Part shown: positions 25,860 to 38,495 of the stretch, in pieces
Layout: every line of letters starts with the position of its first letter
Position numbering within the stretch: the first letter of the stretch is position 1
Assembly: GCF_029267015.1 (NCBI RefSeq)
Contig: NZ_JARIEA010000047.1
Span: 1-49,977, forward strand
From: Sporosarcina ureae
GTDB taxonomy: Bacteria > Bacillota > Bacilli > Bacillales_A > Planococcaceae
Length of the DNA: 49,977 nucleotides
Direction of reading: 5' to 3'
Made by a program: the position numbers and the translations under genes
Notes under the pieces: generated by a model
Database searches by the model: none
Told to the model about the DNA's origin: nothing
What the model saw: only the letters and a program-made list of their open reading frames with translations

Positions 25860-25903
25860 ATAAAAAAAGAACCGCAAAGCAATTACGCCTTTGCAGTTCT
25901 ATC
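25860..25903 (-). terminator. Terminator after sspF
   Basis: On the minus strand AGAACTGCAAAG-gcgtaattg-CTTTGCGGTTCT (one G-T wobble) is followed by seven T. Confidence 0.88.
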
Positions 25904-25940
25904 TGTCAGCCTGTTTTGGATTCTACGGACATTGGTTGGA

Positions 25941-26114
25941 TTATTTCTTTTCCTCCACTTGTCTACTTGCCATTTCAATTGCATGTTTTACCATGTTTCC
26001 TGCATCACGTGAGCGAATACCGCCCCAGCCTTCTTTCTGAACAACGTCATAGAAGCCAAGCTCTTTCGCGATTTCTACTTTCAATTGATCTGACATGACG
26101 CCTTTTCTCGCCAT
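25941..26114 (-). CDS. sspF: Small acid-soluble spore protein SspF (alpha/beta type)
   Basis: 57 residues, from ATG 26112-26114 with AAAAGGAGGAAAC upstream to TAA 25941-25943. The sequence [51 protein letters not shown] is of the alpha/beta SASP class as in B. subtilis SspF, including the germination-protease-like segment around KVEIAKE. These proteins coat forespore DNA. Placed after veg as in B. subtilis. A sigma-G-like promoter lies 30-60 bp upstream. Confidence 0.93.
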   Translation of the reverse strand: MARKGVMSDQLKVEIAKELGFYDVVQKEGWGGIRSRDAGNMVKHAIEMASRQVEEKK

Positions 26115-26143
26115 TTAGTTTCCTCCTTTTCGGCTGACTTACG

Positions 26144-26173
26144 TAATATGAGCCATTCAGAGAAAATTACACT
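26144..26173 (-). promoter_or_regulatory. Sigma-G-like promoter of sspF
   Basis: On the minus strand CATATTA (26144-26150) fits the sigma-G -10 (CATnhTA). With 17-bp spacing the -35 is AGTGTA (26168-26173), 4 of 6 to TGhATA. The leader to the ATG is short, about 22 nt. Confidence 0.55.
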
Positions 26174-26189
26174 TCATTTATACAAAACA

Positions 26190-26221
26190 ATAAAAAATCC
26201 GCCAGAGCTTCTTGGCGGATT
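26190..26221 (-). terminator. Terminator after veg
   Basis: On the minus strand ATCCGCCA-agaagctc-TGGCGGAT is a perfect 8-bp stem followed by TTTTTT, 33 bp after the veg stop. Confidence 0.92.
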
Positions 26222-26253
26222 CACTAGGAAATAAATTAAAATAGCATGATAAA

Positions 26254-26520
26254 TTACTTGATGATAAAAGCTGTTTGATCCGAACCATCAAGTACTGTTA
26301 TTTCAACCGCTTCGGTTAAAATATCAGCATAGCTGTAAGAAACTCTTTCAAACGCATTGTCATCCTGATCCAGCTCTACTACGAAAACGGCACGATACGT
26401 ATCGCGCAACACTCCAGCATGTTCGATCGTCTTCTTACGACCACCATTTGCTTTCAAGTGAAGACGTTTCCCTAAATGAGCGTCCAGTGACTTTTTAATG
26501 TCTGCTAATGTTTTTGGCAT
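26254..26520 (-). CDS. veg: Veg protein
   Basis: 88 residues beginning [20 protein letters not shown], with [27 protein letters not shown], typical of Veg. It is a small cytoplasmic protein reported to stimulate biofilm matrix genes in B. subtilis. It is expressed from a strong sigma-A promoter, and here a perfect TTGACA -35 stands at the equivalent place. In B. subtilis yabG lies between ksgA and veg; here it is absent. Confidence 0.95.
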   Translation of the reverse strand: MPKTLADIKKSLDAHLGKRLHLKANGGRKKTIEHAGVLRDTYRAVFVVELDQDDNAFERVSYSYADILTEAVEITVLDGSDQTAFIIK

Positions 26521-26544
26521 GTTACTTACACCTCACTAAATATA

Positions 26545-26573
26545 AGCATAACACTTTTACATGCGTTTGTCAA
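26545..26573 (-). promoter_or_regulatory. Strong sigma-A promoter of veg
   Basis: On the minus strand TTGACA (26568-26573), 17 bp, TATGCT (26545-26550), with a TG-type extension GTGT just before the -10. An A/T-rich stretch upstream could serve as an UP element. Confidence 0.8.
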
Positions 26574-26663
26574 CAAAATTTTTATTTTAACAGTTTGTCT
26601 ATGCCTTTGTCAATTACTTTATGATGAAATTCACTATTTTTTCATATGAAATTGTCATTAATT

Positions 26664-28116
<1,453 letters not shown>

Positions 28117-28198
28117 AACATTCCTCTTTTCTCACGATATCATTCTTACTATTTTACTGCGTTTTTCTATTCTATACAACCTTACCGATAGGAAACAG

Positions 28199-28239
28199 AA
28201 AAAACCGATAAGAGGAAGAGTCTTTCTTCTCCTTATCGG
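28199..28239 (-). terminator. Terminator after yabE
   Basis: On the minus strand CCGATAAG..CTTATCGG (8 bp, with a GGAAGA/TCTTCC-like inner extension) is followed by TTTTTT, ten bases beyond the stop. It separates yabE from rnmV-ksgA. Confidence 0.85.
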
Positions 28240-28249
28240 CCAGCTTTTA

Positions 28250-29515
28250 TTAGTTGATGACTTTGATTTTTACTTGACGGCGACCAAATGCATAAGCCGC
28301 TTCTTTTGTTGGCATGTGTAAGTCGATACGGTTTCCTTTGATAGCTCCCCCTGTATCTCCTGCAATTGCGTAACCATAGCCTTCCACCCAAACTTTAGAG
28401 CCTAGTGGAATGACTCTTGGATCTACTGCAATCAATTTCATACCCGGATTTGCGCGCAAGTTAACGCCTGTAGCTGTGATTCCTGAACATCCGTTACAAT
28501 AAGCTGTATACGCACTTGCATTAGCGTAGAATTCTTTTCCGCCGCTAGGCTCTCCGCTGTTGCCACGTGATACTGCAACTTGTGCTTTCGCTGGCGTGCT
28601 TGAAGATTTTGCTGACGCACTTGTAGTCGCTTTTGCCGGCGCAGCCGCTGCTATTTCTACTTTCGGTGCTTTAGCTCCTACGTGAACTACTTTGGCTGTA
28701 GGTTCTTCTACCATTGTTTTACCAACGAACTCACGCGAAACGATTTTTCCGTTCTTTTTTGTAATTTGGAACTTCTTTTGTAACTTACCCTTTTTACCAT
28801 TCGTGACGACTTTCTCTTCACCTTTAAGCATTGTCATATCTGTTTTTCTCTTTGTTTTGAAATCTGCTGATTCTACTACTACATCAGTAATTTTTTCAAC
28901 ACGCGCGATGTTTACCACTGCATTAGATGCTGTGAGTTTCGCACTTGTGTCACCTTCTACTTTATCCAAGTTTGAAAGACGAATGTTTTGATCTGTTAAA
29001 AACTTTCTCACTGTAGTTTGAGTAGACCAAACAGTGCTTTCTTTTCCACCATCTTTAACTGTAACAGGAAATGCTTTTGCAATCGCAATTGGTTGATTGT
29101 CTGTAATCTTCGTTTCGAGAGCAGGTTCGATTTCATCATGAGTAGTGATTTCAATTCCCGCTGTCTTCAACACATCATTTACTGTAGCATCTGTTGTCCA
29201 TAGTTCTTGTGTCTTGCCATCCACATCAATCATGACTTGTTTAGCTTTTTGCCATTTGATTGCTGTGTCATTTTCAACTGGCGTATTGACTGCTGGTTCT
29301 ACTATGTCATGCTTTGCTACTTTTACGTCATTCGCCGCTAATACTTCTCCAACCGTAGCTGCTGCTGTACGTAATTCTATTTGCTTTCCATTAAGATCCA
29401 TTGAGACGTTTTTCTTCTTCCCGTCAATCAATACGAGTGACGTTGTTGCTACGAATAATGCCATTGCCATAAATAAAATCCCAATGCGCATAAACTTGGT
29501 ATTCTTCTGAGACAT
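28250..29515 (-). CDS. yabE: YabE-like cell-wall protein (DUF348, G5 and 3D domains)
   Basis: 421 residues. An N-terminal membrane/signal segment (about 10-28, IGILFMAMALFVATTSLVLI), three ubiquitin-like DUF348 repeats (about 35-200, each with TVxExL-type ends), a G5 domain (about 205-275, VVVESADFKTKRKTDMTMLKGEEKVV), an alanine/serine-rich linker, and a C-terminal 3D domain (about 335-421) with the three Asp residues in DPRVIPLGS, AGDTGGAIKG and NRIDLHMP. The 3D domain is related to MltA-type lytic transglycosylases; YabE is a Stationary-phase-survival/Rpf-like autolysin candidate. Strong sigma-A promoter. Confidence 0.92.
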   Translation of the reverse strand: MSQKNTKFMRIGILFMAMALFVATTSLVLIDGKKKNVSMDLNGKQIELRTAAATVGEVLAANDVKVAKHDIVEPAVNTPVENDTAIKWQKAKQVMIDVDGKTQELWTTDATVNDVLKTAGIEITTHDEIEPALETKITDNQPIAIAKAFPVTVKDGGKESTVWSTQTTVRKFLTDQNIRLSNLDKVEGDTSAKLTASNAVVNIARVEKITDVVVESADFKTKRKTDMTMLKGEEKVVTNGKKGKLQKKFQITKKNGKIVSREFVGKTMVEEPTAKVVHVGAKAPKVEIAAAAPAKATTSASAKSSSTPAKAQVAVSRGNSGEPSGGKEFYANASAYTAYCNGCSGITATGVNLRANPGMKLIAVDPRVIPLGSKVWVEGYGYAIAGDTGGAIKGNRIDLHMPTKEAAYAFGRRQVKIKVIN

Positions 29516-29545
29516 GTAAAAGTTTCCCCTTTCATTACTCGGCTG

Positions 29546-29574
29546 AGTATATAGCGTTTATTTTTTACTGTCAA
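29546..29574 (-). promoter_or_regulatory. Sigma-A promoter of yabE
   Basis: On the minus strand TTGACA (29569-29574), 17 bp, TATACT (29546-29551, 5 of 6). Leader of about 25-30 nt with GAAAGGGG before the ATG. Confidence 0.8.
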
Positions 29575-29646
29575 ACTATTAAACTACCTATCCTTGCCAA
29601 CTAGAATCATTTCGGACGTGTAAGACAAATAATTGCCATAAATCGT

Positions 29647-30414
29647 TCACTGAATGTTAAACAGTTGTAATGCATTTGCAGTCGTTTGTTTGGCTACTTC
29701 CTCAACCGATACTTCCTTTAAACGGGCAATTTCTTCTGCCACTAGCGGTACATAAGAAGGTTCATTACGTTTCCCTCGATAAGGATGCGGTGCTAAGTAT
29801 GGTGCATCCGTTTCGATCAGTAGCTTATCGAGTGGAATCTGTGTCGCTACTTCTTTCGGCATTCTAGCATTTTTAAATGTTACAGGTCCACCTAACGAGA
29901 TGAAGAAGTTCATATCTATACATTGTTTAGCTGTTTCTACGCTACCGCTGTAACAATGCATGATCCCACCGACTTTCGCCGCATTTTCTTCTTGCAGAAT
30001 GCGAACTACATCACCTGTTGCGTCGCGGTTATGAATGATGATTGGCAAATCTACTTCTTTAGCCAACTGTATTTGTTTGCGAAATACTTCTTGTTGTATG
30101 TCTTTCGGCGATTTATCCCAGTGATAATCGAGACCGGTTTCTCCGATGCCGACAACCTTTGGATGGGCTGCTAATTCTTTGATCCATTGTAGATCGCTAT
30201 CTGTGCAATCTATTGCATCAACAGGATGCCAGCCAATAACGCCATAGATGAATGGATATTGTTCTACTAATTCCATGGCCTTGTTGATAGTTTTTGTATC
30301 AAACCCAACTACAACCATCTTTTCTACGTTTGCATCAATTGCACGTTGAATGACTTCTTCCACGTCTTCTTCGTATTGATCTGCATTTAAGTGAACATGT
30401 GTATCAATAAACAT
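29647..30414 (-). CDS. yabD: TatD-family metal-dependent DNase (YabD)
   Basis: 255 residues from the ATG at 30414 (MFIDTHVHLNADQYEED), preceded by AGGAGAG; the 27-residue upstream extension is not conserved. TatD fold motifs: DTHVHL metal ligands, GIGETGLDYHW, PIIIHNRDATGD, GIMHCYSGS and LLIETDAPYLAPHPYRGKRN. Hydrolase with two metal ions, likely a 3'-5' exonuclease involved in DNA or RNA turnover. Downstream of metG as in B. subtilis but with 463 bp between. Confidence 0.94.
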   Translation of the reverse strand: MFIDTHVHLNADQYEEDVEEVIQRAIDANVEKMVVVGFDTKTINKAMELVEQYPFIYGVIGWHPVDAIDCTDSDLQWIKELAAHPKVVGIGETGLDYHWDKSPKDIQQEVFRKQIQLAKEVDLPIIIHNRDATGDVVRILQEENAAKVGGIMHCYSGSVETAKQCIDMNFFISLGGPVTFKNARMPKEVATQIPLDKLLIETDAPYLAPHPYRGKRNEPSYVPLVAEEIARLKEVSVEEVAKQTTANALQLFNIQ

Positions 30415-30815
30415 AGTATCTCTCCTAACACTGTTTCCTATTCTATAATTTTTGTTTGTGTCTTTCATCTCATTTATATTACAGTTGTGTAACAAGTAGA
30501 TTGTTAATTCCGTCTAGTAGCTACGGAATGCTTTACTAGTAGTCATGCTGAGAAGTAAGAATGTATATGGTGAATAATTAGCTTTTATAGGTTTGTTGTA
30601 ACATTTATGACATAAAAATTGAGCAAGTGAGTAGAAGTCGTTGATCTACATTCCGGACGGACGCGTTCCATTCCGATCAACTAGTGCTGTATTCTCCCTT
30701 CAAGATTTTAAGAAACCGTTGTGCTGATAGCGTCCCTATTAGTTTTTCCTGACTAGTATTCAGCACTATTACCCTACGCATCTTACTCTCCACTCACTCA
30801 ATTCATGTCAAAATG
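30415..30815. other. Gap between metG and yabD with a degenerate inverted repeat
   Basis: No supported gene. GTTGATC at about 30640 and GATCAAC at about 30676 enclose CCGGACGGACGCGTTCCATTCCG, which resembles the GGACGCTTTCC core of repeat family C. It may be a decayed family member. Nothing else is recognisable. Confidence 0.5.
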
Positions 30816-30864
30816 CAAAAAGCTGTCATCAGAAATCGTAATTCCGACTTCTGATGACAGCTTT
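30816..30864. terminator. Terminator after metG
   Basis: AAAGCTGTCATCAGAA and TTCTGATGACAGCTTT form a perfect 16-bp stem with an 18-nt internal loop region; on the minus strand TTTTTGC follows. It lies 14 bp past the metG stop. Confidence 0.9.
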
Positions 30865-30877
30865 GTATTTTACTAAC

Positions 30878-32986
<2,109 letters not shown>

Positions 32987-33039
32987 TTACCTGTCAAAAA
33001 TTTAATAAAAAATAATAGTGTTTATTTAAGTTATGATGA

Positions 33040-33106
33040 TTGACGGTTATTGGAAGAGTTGGTATGATGTTTAATAGACAAAAGAAATATGTCGAATTTT
33101 GACGAA
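33040..33106 (+). promoter_or_regulatory. abrB promoter with two Spo0A boxes
   Basis: TTGACG (33040-33045), 17 bp, TATGAT (33063-33068) form a good sigma-A promoter. Downstream, TGTCGAA (33090-33096) and TGACGAA (33100-33106) are perfect 0A boxes (TGNCGAA) 10 bp apart, at about +15 to +31 from the likely start. This is the arrangement by which phosphorylated Spo0A represses abrB in B. subtilis. Confidence 0.88.
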
Positions 33107-33139
33107 TGTTAAATCTATAGTGTAGGAGGAATTCTTCTC

Positions 33140-33415
33140 ATGAAGTCTACTGGAATTGTAAGGAAAGTTGACGAGCTAGGCCGCGTTGTAATCCCGATTG
33201 AACTGCGTCGTACGCTTGGTATTGAGCAAAAAGACGCGTTAGAAATATACGTGGACGATGACAAAATTATCTTGAAAAAGTACTTGCCTAATATGACATG
33301 TTCTATTACTGGAGAAGTATCAGATGATAATCTTCGTTTGATCGACGGTAAGCTAATTTTGAGTCCTGAAGGCGCAAAACAATTGATGGATGAAATTCAA
33401 AATAAAATCAATTAA
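33140..33415 (+). CDS. abrB: Transition-state regulator AbrB
   Basis: 91 residues. The N-terminal DNA-binding domain (1-50) reads MKSTGIVRKVDELGRVVIPI, ELRRTLGIEQKDALEIYVDD, with the C-terminal multimerisation part ending QLMDEIQNKIN. AbrB represses post-exponential genes during growth. It is the only core gene on the plus strand, divergent from metG, as in B. subtilis. AGGAGGAA precedes the ATG. Convergent with rsmI through a shared bidirectional terminator. Confidence 0.96.
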   Translation: MKSTGIVRKVDELGRVVIPIELRRTLGIEQKDALEIYVDDDKIILKKYLPNMTCSITGEVSDDNLRLIDGKLILSPEGAKQLMDEIQNKIN

Positions 33416-33420
33416 TTTGC

Positions 33421-33456
33421 AAAAATCCTGAACGGTTATCCGCTCAGGATTTTTTG
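33421..33456. terminator. Bidirectional terminator between abrB and rsmI
   Basis: AAAAATCCTGA-a-CGG-ttat-CCG-c-TCAGGATTTTTT is symmetric, with T runs on both strands, between two convergent genes. Confidence 0.9.
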
Positions 33457-33458
33457 TA

Positions 33459-34337
33459 TTATTCTATGTGATATGCTTGATAGACATCCCGTTTACTTAC
33501 TTCACGTGCTTCCGCTACTTCCTTGATAGCATCCTTCGATCGAATCGCTTTTTCTTCTATTACTTGTTCTACATGCTCCTTCATAGACAAGTCTGTCCAC
33601 CAGGCAGTTGCGACAGTATGTTGGACATGTTGATTTCCTTCCACAACTAAGCAGAACTCACCTCTGACTTCATTCGTTTCAGCCCACTCTACTGCTTCTG
33701 CAAGCGTCCCTCTCAACAACTCTTCAAATCGTTTCGTCAACTCTCGTGCCATAACAATCTTTCGTTCATCACCAAATTGTTCCGCTAAACCACGTAATGT
33801 TTGTTTTAAACGATGTGGAGCTTCGTAAAACAACAATGTTTCCTCATAATCTTGCAACTTTTCAAGCTGTGTCTTTAATTCCTTCTTTTGGCGTGATAGA
33901 AATCCAAAGAATAGAAATGGTTGCGGTGTAATGCCTGAGGCTACCAATGCTGTAACTGCTGCGTTCGGTCCCGGAACAGAAACAACAGCAACTCCGTGTT
34001 CAATCGCCAGTTCCACAAGATCTGCGCCTGGATCTGAAATACATGGCATTCCCGCATCACTGACAATGGCAATATCCTTCCCATCTTGAAGTAGTTCTAT
34101 AATCTTTTCCCCAGCCACGCGCGTATTATGTTCATGATAGCTGATCATTTGTGTTTGAATCTCAAAATGATTACATAATTTGATCGTATTACGTGTATCT
34201 TCTGCCGCAATATAATCTACTTCTTGTAAGATCCGGACAGCACGGAATGTCATGTCTTCCAGATTACCGATGGGTGTGCCTACAATGAACAACTTCCCAA
34301 GTTCTGTAGTTTCGGCACTTTTTTGAGATGTAATCAT
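33459..34337 (-). CDS. rsmI: 16S rRNA (cytidine-2'-O)-methyltransferase RsmI (YabC)
   Basis: 292 residues. Tetrapyrrole-methylase-fold domain with [44 protein letters not shown] and [15 protein letters not shown], all typical of RsmI, which methylates C1402 of 16S rRNA. The C-terminal helical segment ([28 protein letters not shown]) is the RsmI HTH-like tail. It overlaps yazA by 4 bp. Confidence 0.95.
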   Translation of the reverse strand: MITSQKSAETTELGKLFIVGTPIGNLEDMTFRAVRILQEVDYIAAEDTRNTIKLCNHFEIQTQMISYHEHNTRVAGEKIIELLQDGKDIAIVSDAGMPCISDPGADLVELAIEHGVAVVSVPGPNAAVTALVASGITPQPFLFFGFLSRQKKELKTQLEKLQDYEETLLFYEAPHRLKQTLRGLAEQFGDERKIVMARELTKRFEELLRGTLAEAVEWAETNEVRGEFCLVVEGNQHVQHTVATAWWTDLSMKEHVEQVIEEKAIRSKDAIKEVAEAREVSKRDVYQAYHIE

Positions 34338-34597
34338 GTGGATCGCTCCTTTTTTAGAAAGTGCTCTTTTTGTTTTCGAGTTAATTGCTTAAATTGATAT
34401 TCCGCTTGCATCGCTTGTCGCTGTGTTTCAAACGATTCTTTGTAAATATATTGTACCGGTAAGCGACCTCTTGTATACTTTGCACCTTTTCCTTCATTAT
34501 GTACACGCAAGCGACGCTCTAAATCATTCGTGTACCCCGCATAATACGATCCATCATTACATATCAGAACATAGAAAAAGTGTTCATTCTTCTCCAT
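34334..34597 (-). CDS. yazA: GIY-YIG nuclease-domain protein YazA
   Basis: 87 residues forming one GIY-YIG domain: [40 protein letters not shown] and an [13 protein letters not shown] tail with the catalytic Glu. UPF0213 family; biochemical role unproven. Overlaps yabB upstream by 14 bp and rsmI downstream by 4 bp, so strongly coupled. Confidence 0.93.
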   Translation of the reverse strand: MEKNEHFFYVLICNDGSYYAGYTNDLERRLRVHNEGKGAKYTRGRLPVQYIYKESFETQRQAMQAEYQFKQLTRKQKEHFLKKERST

Positions 34598-35324
34598 ACA
34601 ATAACTTCCTTACTTCTTCTGTATACTCTCCATTTTCGCGGTAGACGTACAAAGGTGGGAGGATTTTAAGGTCAGGCTTTCCGTCTTTAATAGCTTCGAT
34701 TAATAATGTATTCGCTTCTTTTCCTTCTTTCGGGTAGACAAAACGAATGCGCTTTGGTTCCAGACGGTACTGTCTCATTGATGTAATGATATCGAGAAGC
34801 CTACCAGGACGGTGAACAAATGCGGCCTTCCCACCCTGCTTCAACAATTCACTTGCGGATTTGACGGCTTGATCGAGTGTCAGCTCCACTTCATGTCTAG
34901 CAATGGTATAGTACTCACTTTTATTTCTAGCACTTGCTTCATTGGCCGGGAAATAAGGTGGATTGCATGTGACTGTATCATACAACTCGTAGCCTATTTC
35001 TTTTGCAATATCGATGACATTTCTATTTTCAATCGTGATTTGCTCTTCCAAATCGTTAAGCGCTATACTTCTTTGCGCCATATCTGCTAAACGTTCTTGC
35101 AATTCAATACCGATAATCTTACCTTTCGTTCGGGCACTCATGAATAGTGGGATTACACCATTACCCGTGCACAAATCTACAATCTTTCCTCCACGAAGTG
35201 GCATGTAGGCAAAACGTGCCAATAGCACTGCGTCTAACGAAAAGGAAAAAACTGAAGGACTCTGAATGATGCGCAAGTCCTCCGCCAATAAATAGTCTAG
35301 TCGTTCATCACGTTGTAGGTTCAC
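34584..35324 (-). CDS. yabB: tRNA(Val) adenine-N6-methyltransferase-like protein YabB (TrmN6 family)
   Basis: 246 residues from a GTG at 35324 with AAGGAGTG upstream. Rossmann methyltransferase: [20 protein letters not shown] (SAM motif), the N6-adenine motif [12 protein letters not shown], and [13 protein letters not shown]. By family it modifies A37 of tRNA; direct evidence for YabB is by homology with E. coli YfiC/TrmN6. Followed by overlapping yazA. Confidence 0.92.
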   Translation of the reverse strand: MNLQRDERLDYLLAEDLRIIQSPSVFSFSLDAVLLARFAYMPLRGGKIVDLCTGNGVIPLFMSARTKGKIIGIELQERLADMAQRSIALNDLEEQITIENRNVIDIAKEIGYELYDTVTCNPPYFPANEASARNKSEYYTIARHEVELTLDQAVKSASELLKQGGKAAFVHRPGRLLDIITSMRQYRLEPKRIRFVYPKEGKEANTLLIEAIKDGKPDLKILPPLYVYRENGEYTEEVRKLLYGEE

Positions 35325-35382
35325 AATCTACACTCCTTCAATCAAAAGAAAAAGCCAATACCTAAAAATAGGAATTGACCTT

Positions 35383-35742
35383 TCAACCGTTCTGTTTATT
35401 TAAAAATGATAGGCAGAATAGACAATCTTCACCTTTACGGCTACTGCCGTAATGTACATTGCACACATGAAAACCTTCATTGTACAAGCGTGCCAGATTG
35501 TCTACGCCTTCGCCCACATCTAGCTTCTTTGGACGTTCATCACGCGCGGTCTCTTCTATTTCTTGTGTAATCTTATCGATTTCGTCGAGTCGCGTTCGTA
35601 GATGATGGTTTTCCAGACGAAGCGAGTGGTTTTCTTCAGTCATCTCTGCTACAAAACCAATGAGTTCCCTGAATTGCTTTTGCATAGAATCCAACTGTTG
35701 TTCAAAATCCATTACTCTGTCAAGAAAGTTCACTTCTTTCAA
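35383..35742 (-). CDS. yabA: Replication initiation control protein YabA
   Basis: 119 residues if the start is TTG 35742, supported by GAGGTGG five bases upstream and by matching the usual length; GTG 35751 is the alternative. N-terminal leucine-zipper-like coiled coil (about 1-60, [19 protein letters not shown]). C-terminal zinc domain [23 protein letters not shown]. YabA bridges DnaA and DnaN and restrains initiation. Preceded by ricT and followed by yabB. Confidence 0.93.
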   Translation of the reverse strand: MKEVNFLDRVMDFEQQLDSMQKQFRELIGFVAEMTEENHSLRLENHHLRTRLDEIDKITQEIEETARDERPKKLDVGEGVDNLARLYNEGFHVCNVHYGSSRKGEDCLFCLSFLNKQNG

Positions 35743-35755
35743 CTGTTCCACCTCA

Positions 35756-36583
35756 TCATTTCGTCAATTGAGCTGTTTCCTTCTGTAAATCCTCAATCTC
35801 ACTCCACGCATATTCCACTACTCGTTCAAATGCCGGCATATTGACTTGTAGCACTCGCTCCAATAGGTTTAGCCCGACAACTTTTCCTACTCCATCTGGC
35901 GTTACTACTTGTTTACCGAGATCAGGCATAAGCGCTTTCGCTTCTTCGTACGCGTCATTCTCATACTTAAGACAGCACATTAAGCGACCGCAAAGACCGG
36001 AAATTTTCGATGGGTTCAACGAAAGGTTTTGATCTTTTGCCATCTTAATGGATACGGGCTCAAAATCTCCTAAAAACGTTGAACAACAAAGCATTCTACC
36101 GCATGGACCAATACCGCCAAGCATTTTCGCTTCATCCCGTACACCGATCTGGCGCAATTCAATTCTTGTCCGGAATATCGCTGCTAGATCTTTCACAAGA
36201 TTACGGAAATCTACGCGTCCTTCAGCAGTGAAGTAAAAGACGATTTTATTTCGATCAAATGTATATTCTACATCTACTAAACGCATATCCAATTGATGTT
36301 CTGTGATTTTTGCTACACAGACATCAAACGCTTGGTTTGCTTCTTGCTCATTTTCTTTAACACGTTCACGATCACCGTCATCTGCTAGACGGATGATCTT
36401 TTTCAGCGGCAAGACAACATCTTCATCATCTATTTCATTACTTCGACTGGCTACTTTACCGTACTCTACGCCTCTTGCCGTTTCTACAATGACATAGTCG
36501 CCAATTTCGATTGGCATATCCAATGGATCGAAATAATATAACTTACCCGCTTTTTTAAAGCGGACGCCTACGACTTTAAACAA
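35756..36583 (-). CDS. ricT: RicT (YaaT), Y-complex / PSP1 protein
   Basis: 275 residues with the PSP1 domain (about 60-150) and the Cys-rich segment [19 protein letters not shown] and [20 protein letters not shown], which bind the [4Fe-4S] clusters of the RicA-RicF-RicT complex. That complex activates RNase Y-dependent processing and promotes sporulation, competence and biofilm in B. subtilis. Overlaps holB by 8 bp. Confidence 0.95.
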   Translation of the reverse strand: MFKVVGVRFKKAGKLYYFDPLDMPIEIGDYVIVETARGVEYGKVASRSNEIDDEDVVLPLKKIIRLADDGDRERVKENEQEANQAFDVCVAKITEHQLDMRLVDVEYTFDRNKIVFYFTAEGRVDFRNLVKDLAAIFRTRIELRQIGVRDEAKMLGGIGPCGRMLCCSTFLGDFEPVSIKMAKDQNLSLNPSKISGLCGRLMCCLKYENDAYEEAKALMPDLGKQVVTPDGVGKVVGLNLLERVLQVNMPAFERVVEYAWSEIEDLQKETAQLTK

Positions 36584-37586
36584 ACAATAACCCCTCCTGC
36601 ATAGTAAGCACCAATTGTTCTAGTAAAAGCGTACGATTCATGTTTTGATGCAATCGTTTTTTCGCCTGCAAGATGGCATCTATTTTAACAGTTAAACTGC
36701 TATAGGTATTTTTGACAGAATGTCCTGTGAAGAGTTCCAATTGATCGGGATAGGCAATAGTAGACGCCAATCCTGCTTTTACCGCCACAATATCACGGTA
36801 TGCAAAGAGAAGCAAATCCAGCCCTTGTTCACAATCACTTTTTTCCTTCATGAGAGGCATCCAATCTGTCTGAATGAACAGTAACGACTCAACTGGAGAT
36901 CGCTGTTCGATTGCCTCTACTAATTTTAACACTAATTTCCGTCTCTGTACAAAGGAATCTTCTTGAGCCATTTCATGAGCTACTTCAACATTGGCTGTCA
37001 TCATCGTTACCGTCGCTGCCATTGAGGCAGTAACTCCTTTTTCAACGAGACTTTCTATGCTGTCTTGACGATTCATTGGTTGTAGAGAAATGCGCTGGCA
37101 ACGTGATTGAATGGTTGGCAAAATGGCCGAATAAGAATCAGTTAATAAAATGGCTGTAACGCTACCTTCAGGTTCTTCGAGGAATTTCAGTAATGTATTA
37201 GCCGCTGAGGTATTCATTCGTTCTGCATTCGTAATCACATATACTTTTCGTCCTTCTTCATATCCTTTTTTCGTCATCTTCATAATTAATTCGGACATTT
37301 GATCCTTTTTAATGTCCTGTCCGTCCGGTCTAATCATTACTACGTTCGGATGATTACCCGACTCTATACGTTTACACGAATGACATGTTTCACATGGAAC
37401 ATTTTCTATTGGCTCCATGCATAACAGTAGTTTCGTAAAATATTGTGCGATTGCTTCCTTGCCAGCACCGTTCGAACCGTCAAATATATAGGCATGTCCG
37501 ATACGCTGTCTTTCATGAATCCTAGTTAACTTATCAATGACTTGTTTCTGAGACTGCAATGCATGGTCGTGCGACTTCTGTGACAT
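36576..37586 (-). CDS. holB: DNA polymerase III delta-prime subunit HolB
   Basis: 336 residues. AAA+ clamp-loader subunit with GHAYIFDGSNGAGKEAIAQYF, the zinc ligands CMEPIENVPCETCHSC, sensor regions NAERMNTSAANTLLKFLEEP and LLTDSYSAILPTIQSRCQ. The Walker A is degenerate at its end (GAGKE), as usual for delta-prime. GGAGGAGC precedes the ATG. A terminator separates it from yaaR. Confidence 0.95.
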   Translation of the reverse strand: MSQKSHDHALQSQKQVIDKLTRIHERQRIGHAYIFDGSNGAGKEAIAQYFTKLLLCMEPIENVPCETCHSCKRIESGNHPNVVMIRPDGQDIKKDQMSELIMKMTKKGYEEGRKVYVITNAERMNTSAANTLLKFLEEPEGSVTAILLTDSYSAILPTIQSRCQRISLQPMNRQDSIESLVEKGVTASMAATVTMMTANVEVAHEMAQEDSFVQRRKLVLKLVEAIEQRSPVESLLFIQTDWMPLMKEKSDCEQGLDLLLFAYRDIVAVKAGLASTIAYPDQLELFTGHSVKNTYSSLTVKIDAILQAKKRLHQNMNRTLLLEQLVLTMQEGLLFV

Positions 37587-37617
37587 GCAAGCTCCTCCTT
37601 AGTTAGTAAACATGTTG

Positions 37618-37655
37618 CAAAAAACCCCGTGCTACATGTGAGTGCAGCACGGGAT
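37618..37655 (-). terminator. Terminator after yaaR
   Basis: On the minus strand CCCGTGCT-gcactcacatgt-AGCACGGG followed by GTTTTTTG, starting next to the yaaR stop codon. It implies a separate promoter for holB-ricT-yabA. Confidence 0.9.
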
Positions 37656-38095
37656 CACGTATATAAATTGATTAGAAGACCTTTGATTTCTCCTATTTTG
37701 GCGAGTAAATCAATGGATGATTCTTCTTCATCCAAAAGCGCCTCCGTCAACGCGATTAGTTTTTCATCTATTGTTTGAACAAGTTTCAATCGGCGACCTT
37801 CACCGAATTGGTTCCATGTATGGGATTGTGTTAACTCGATGCCCGAATCTACTGCTTCTTTCAAAAAGCGTTTGATCAGCATCTTGTATTTTGCCATATC
37901 ACGTAAGTTTCGCGACCTGGCGAGTCGATCTCCAGCATTTGAGATATCCCCAAACAACCGTGTGATCTGTTCTCCTTGAAGACGCGCCCCTTGCTTTTCT
38001 ACCATTTGTCCAAATTTGTTATTACCTTGTGCATGCCGAAGAGGATCTGGCGGTAACTTATCCATACCTGTACGGAATTCACCATTGACTTTCAT
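37655..38095 (-). CDS. yaaR: YaaR family protein (DUF327)
   Basis: 146 residues from the ATG at 38095, preceded by GAGGTG. The DUF327 pattern is visible: ARLQGEQITRLFGDISNAGDRLARSRNLRDMAKYKMLIKRFLKEAV (seen in shorter pieces across about 40-90) and a C-terminal KLVQTIDEKLIALTEALLDEE. Highly helical, cytoplasmic, function unknown. Conserved between darA and holB. Confidence 0.9.
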   Translation of the reverse strand: MKVNGEFRTGMDKLPPDPLRHAQGNNKFGQMVEKQGARLQGEQITRLFGDISNAGDRLARSRNLRDMAKYKMLIKRFLKEAVDSGIELTQSHTWNQFGEGRRLKLVQTIDEKLIALTEALLDEEESSIDLLAKIGEIKGLLINLYT

Positions 38096-38112
38096 CAGCA
38101 TTCACCTCTATA

Positions 38113-38466
<354 letters not shown>

Positions 38467-38495
38467 TTATGAAAATTCGTTTCCTTTTTATTATA

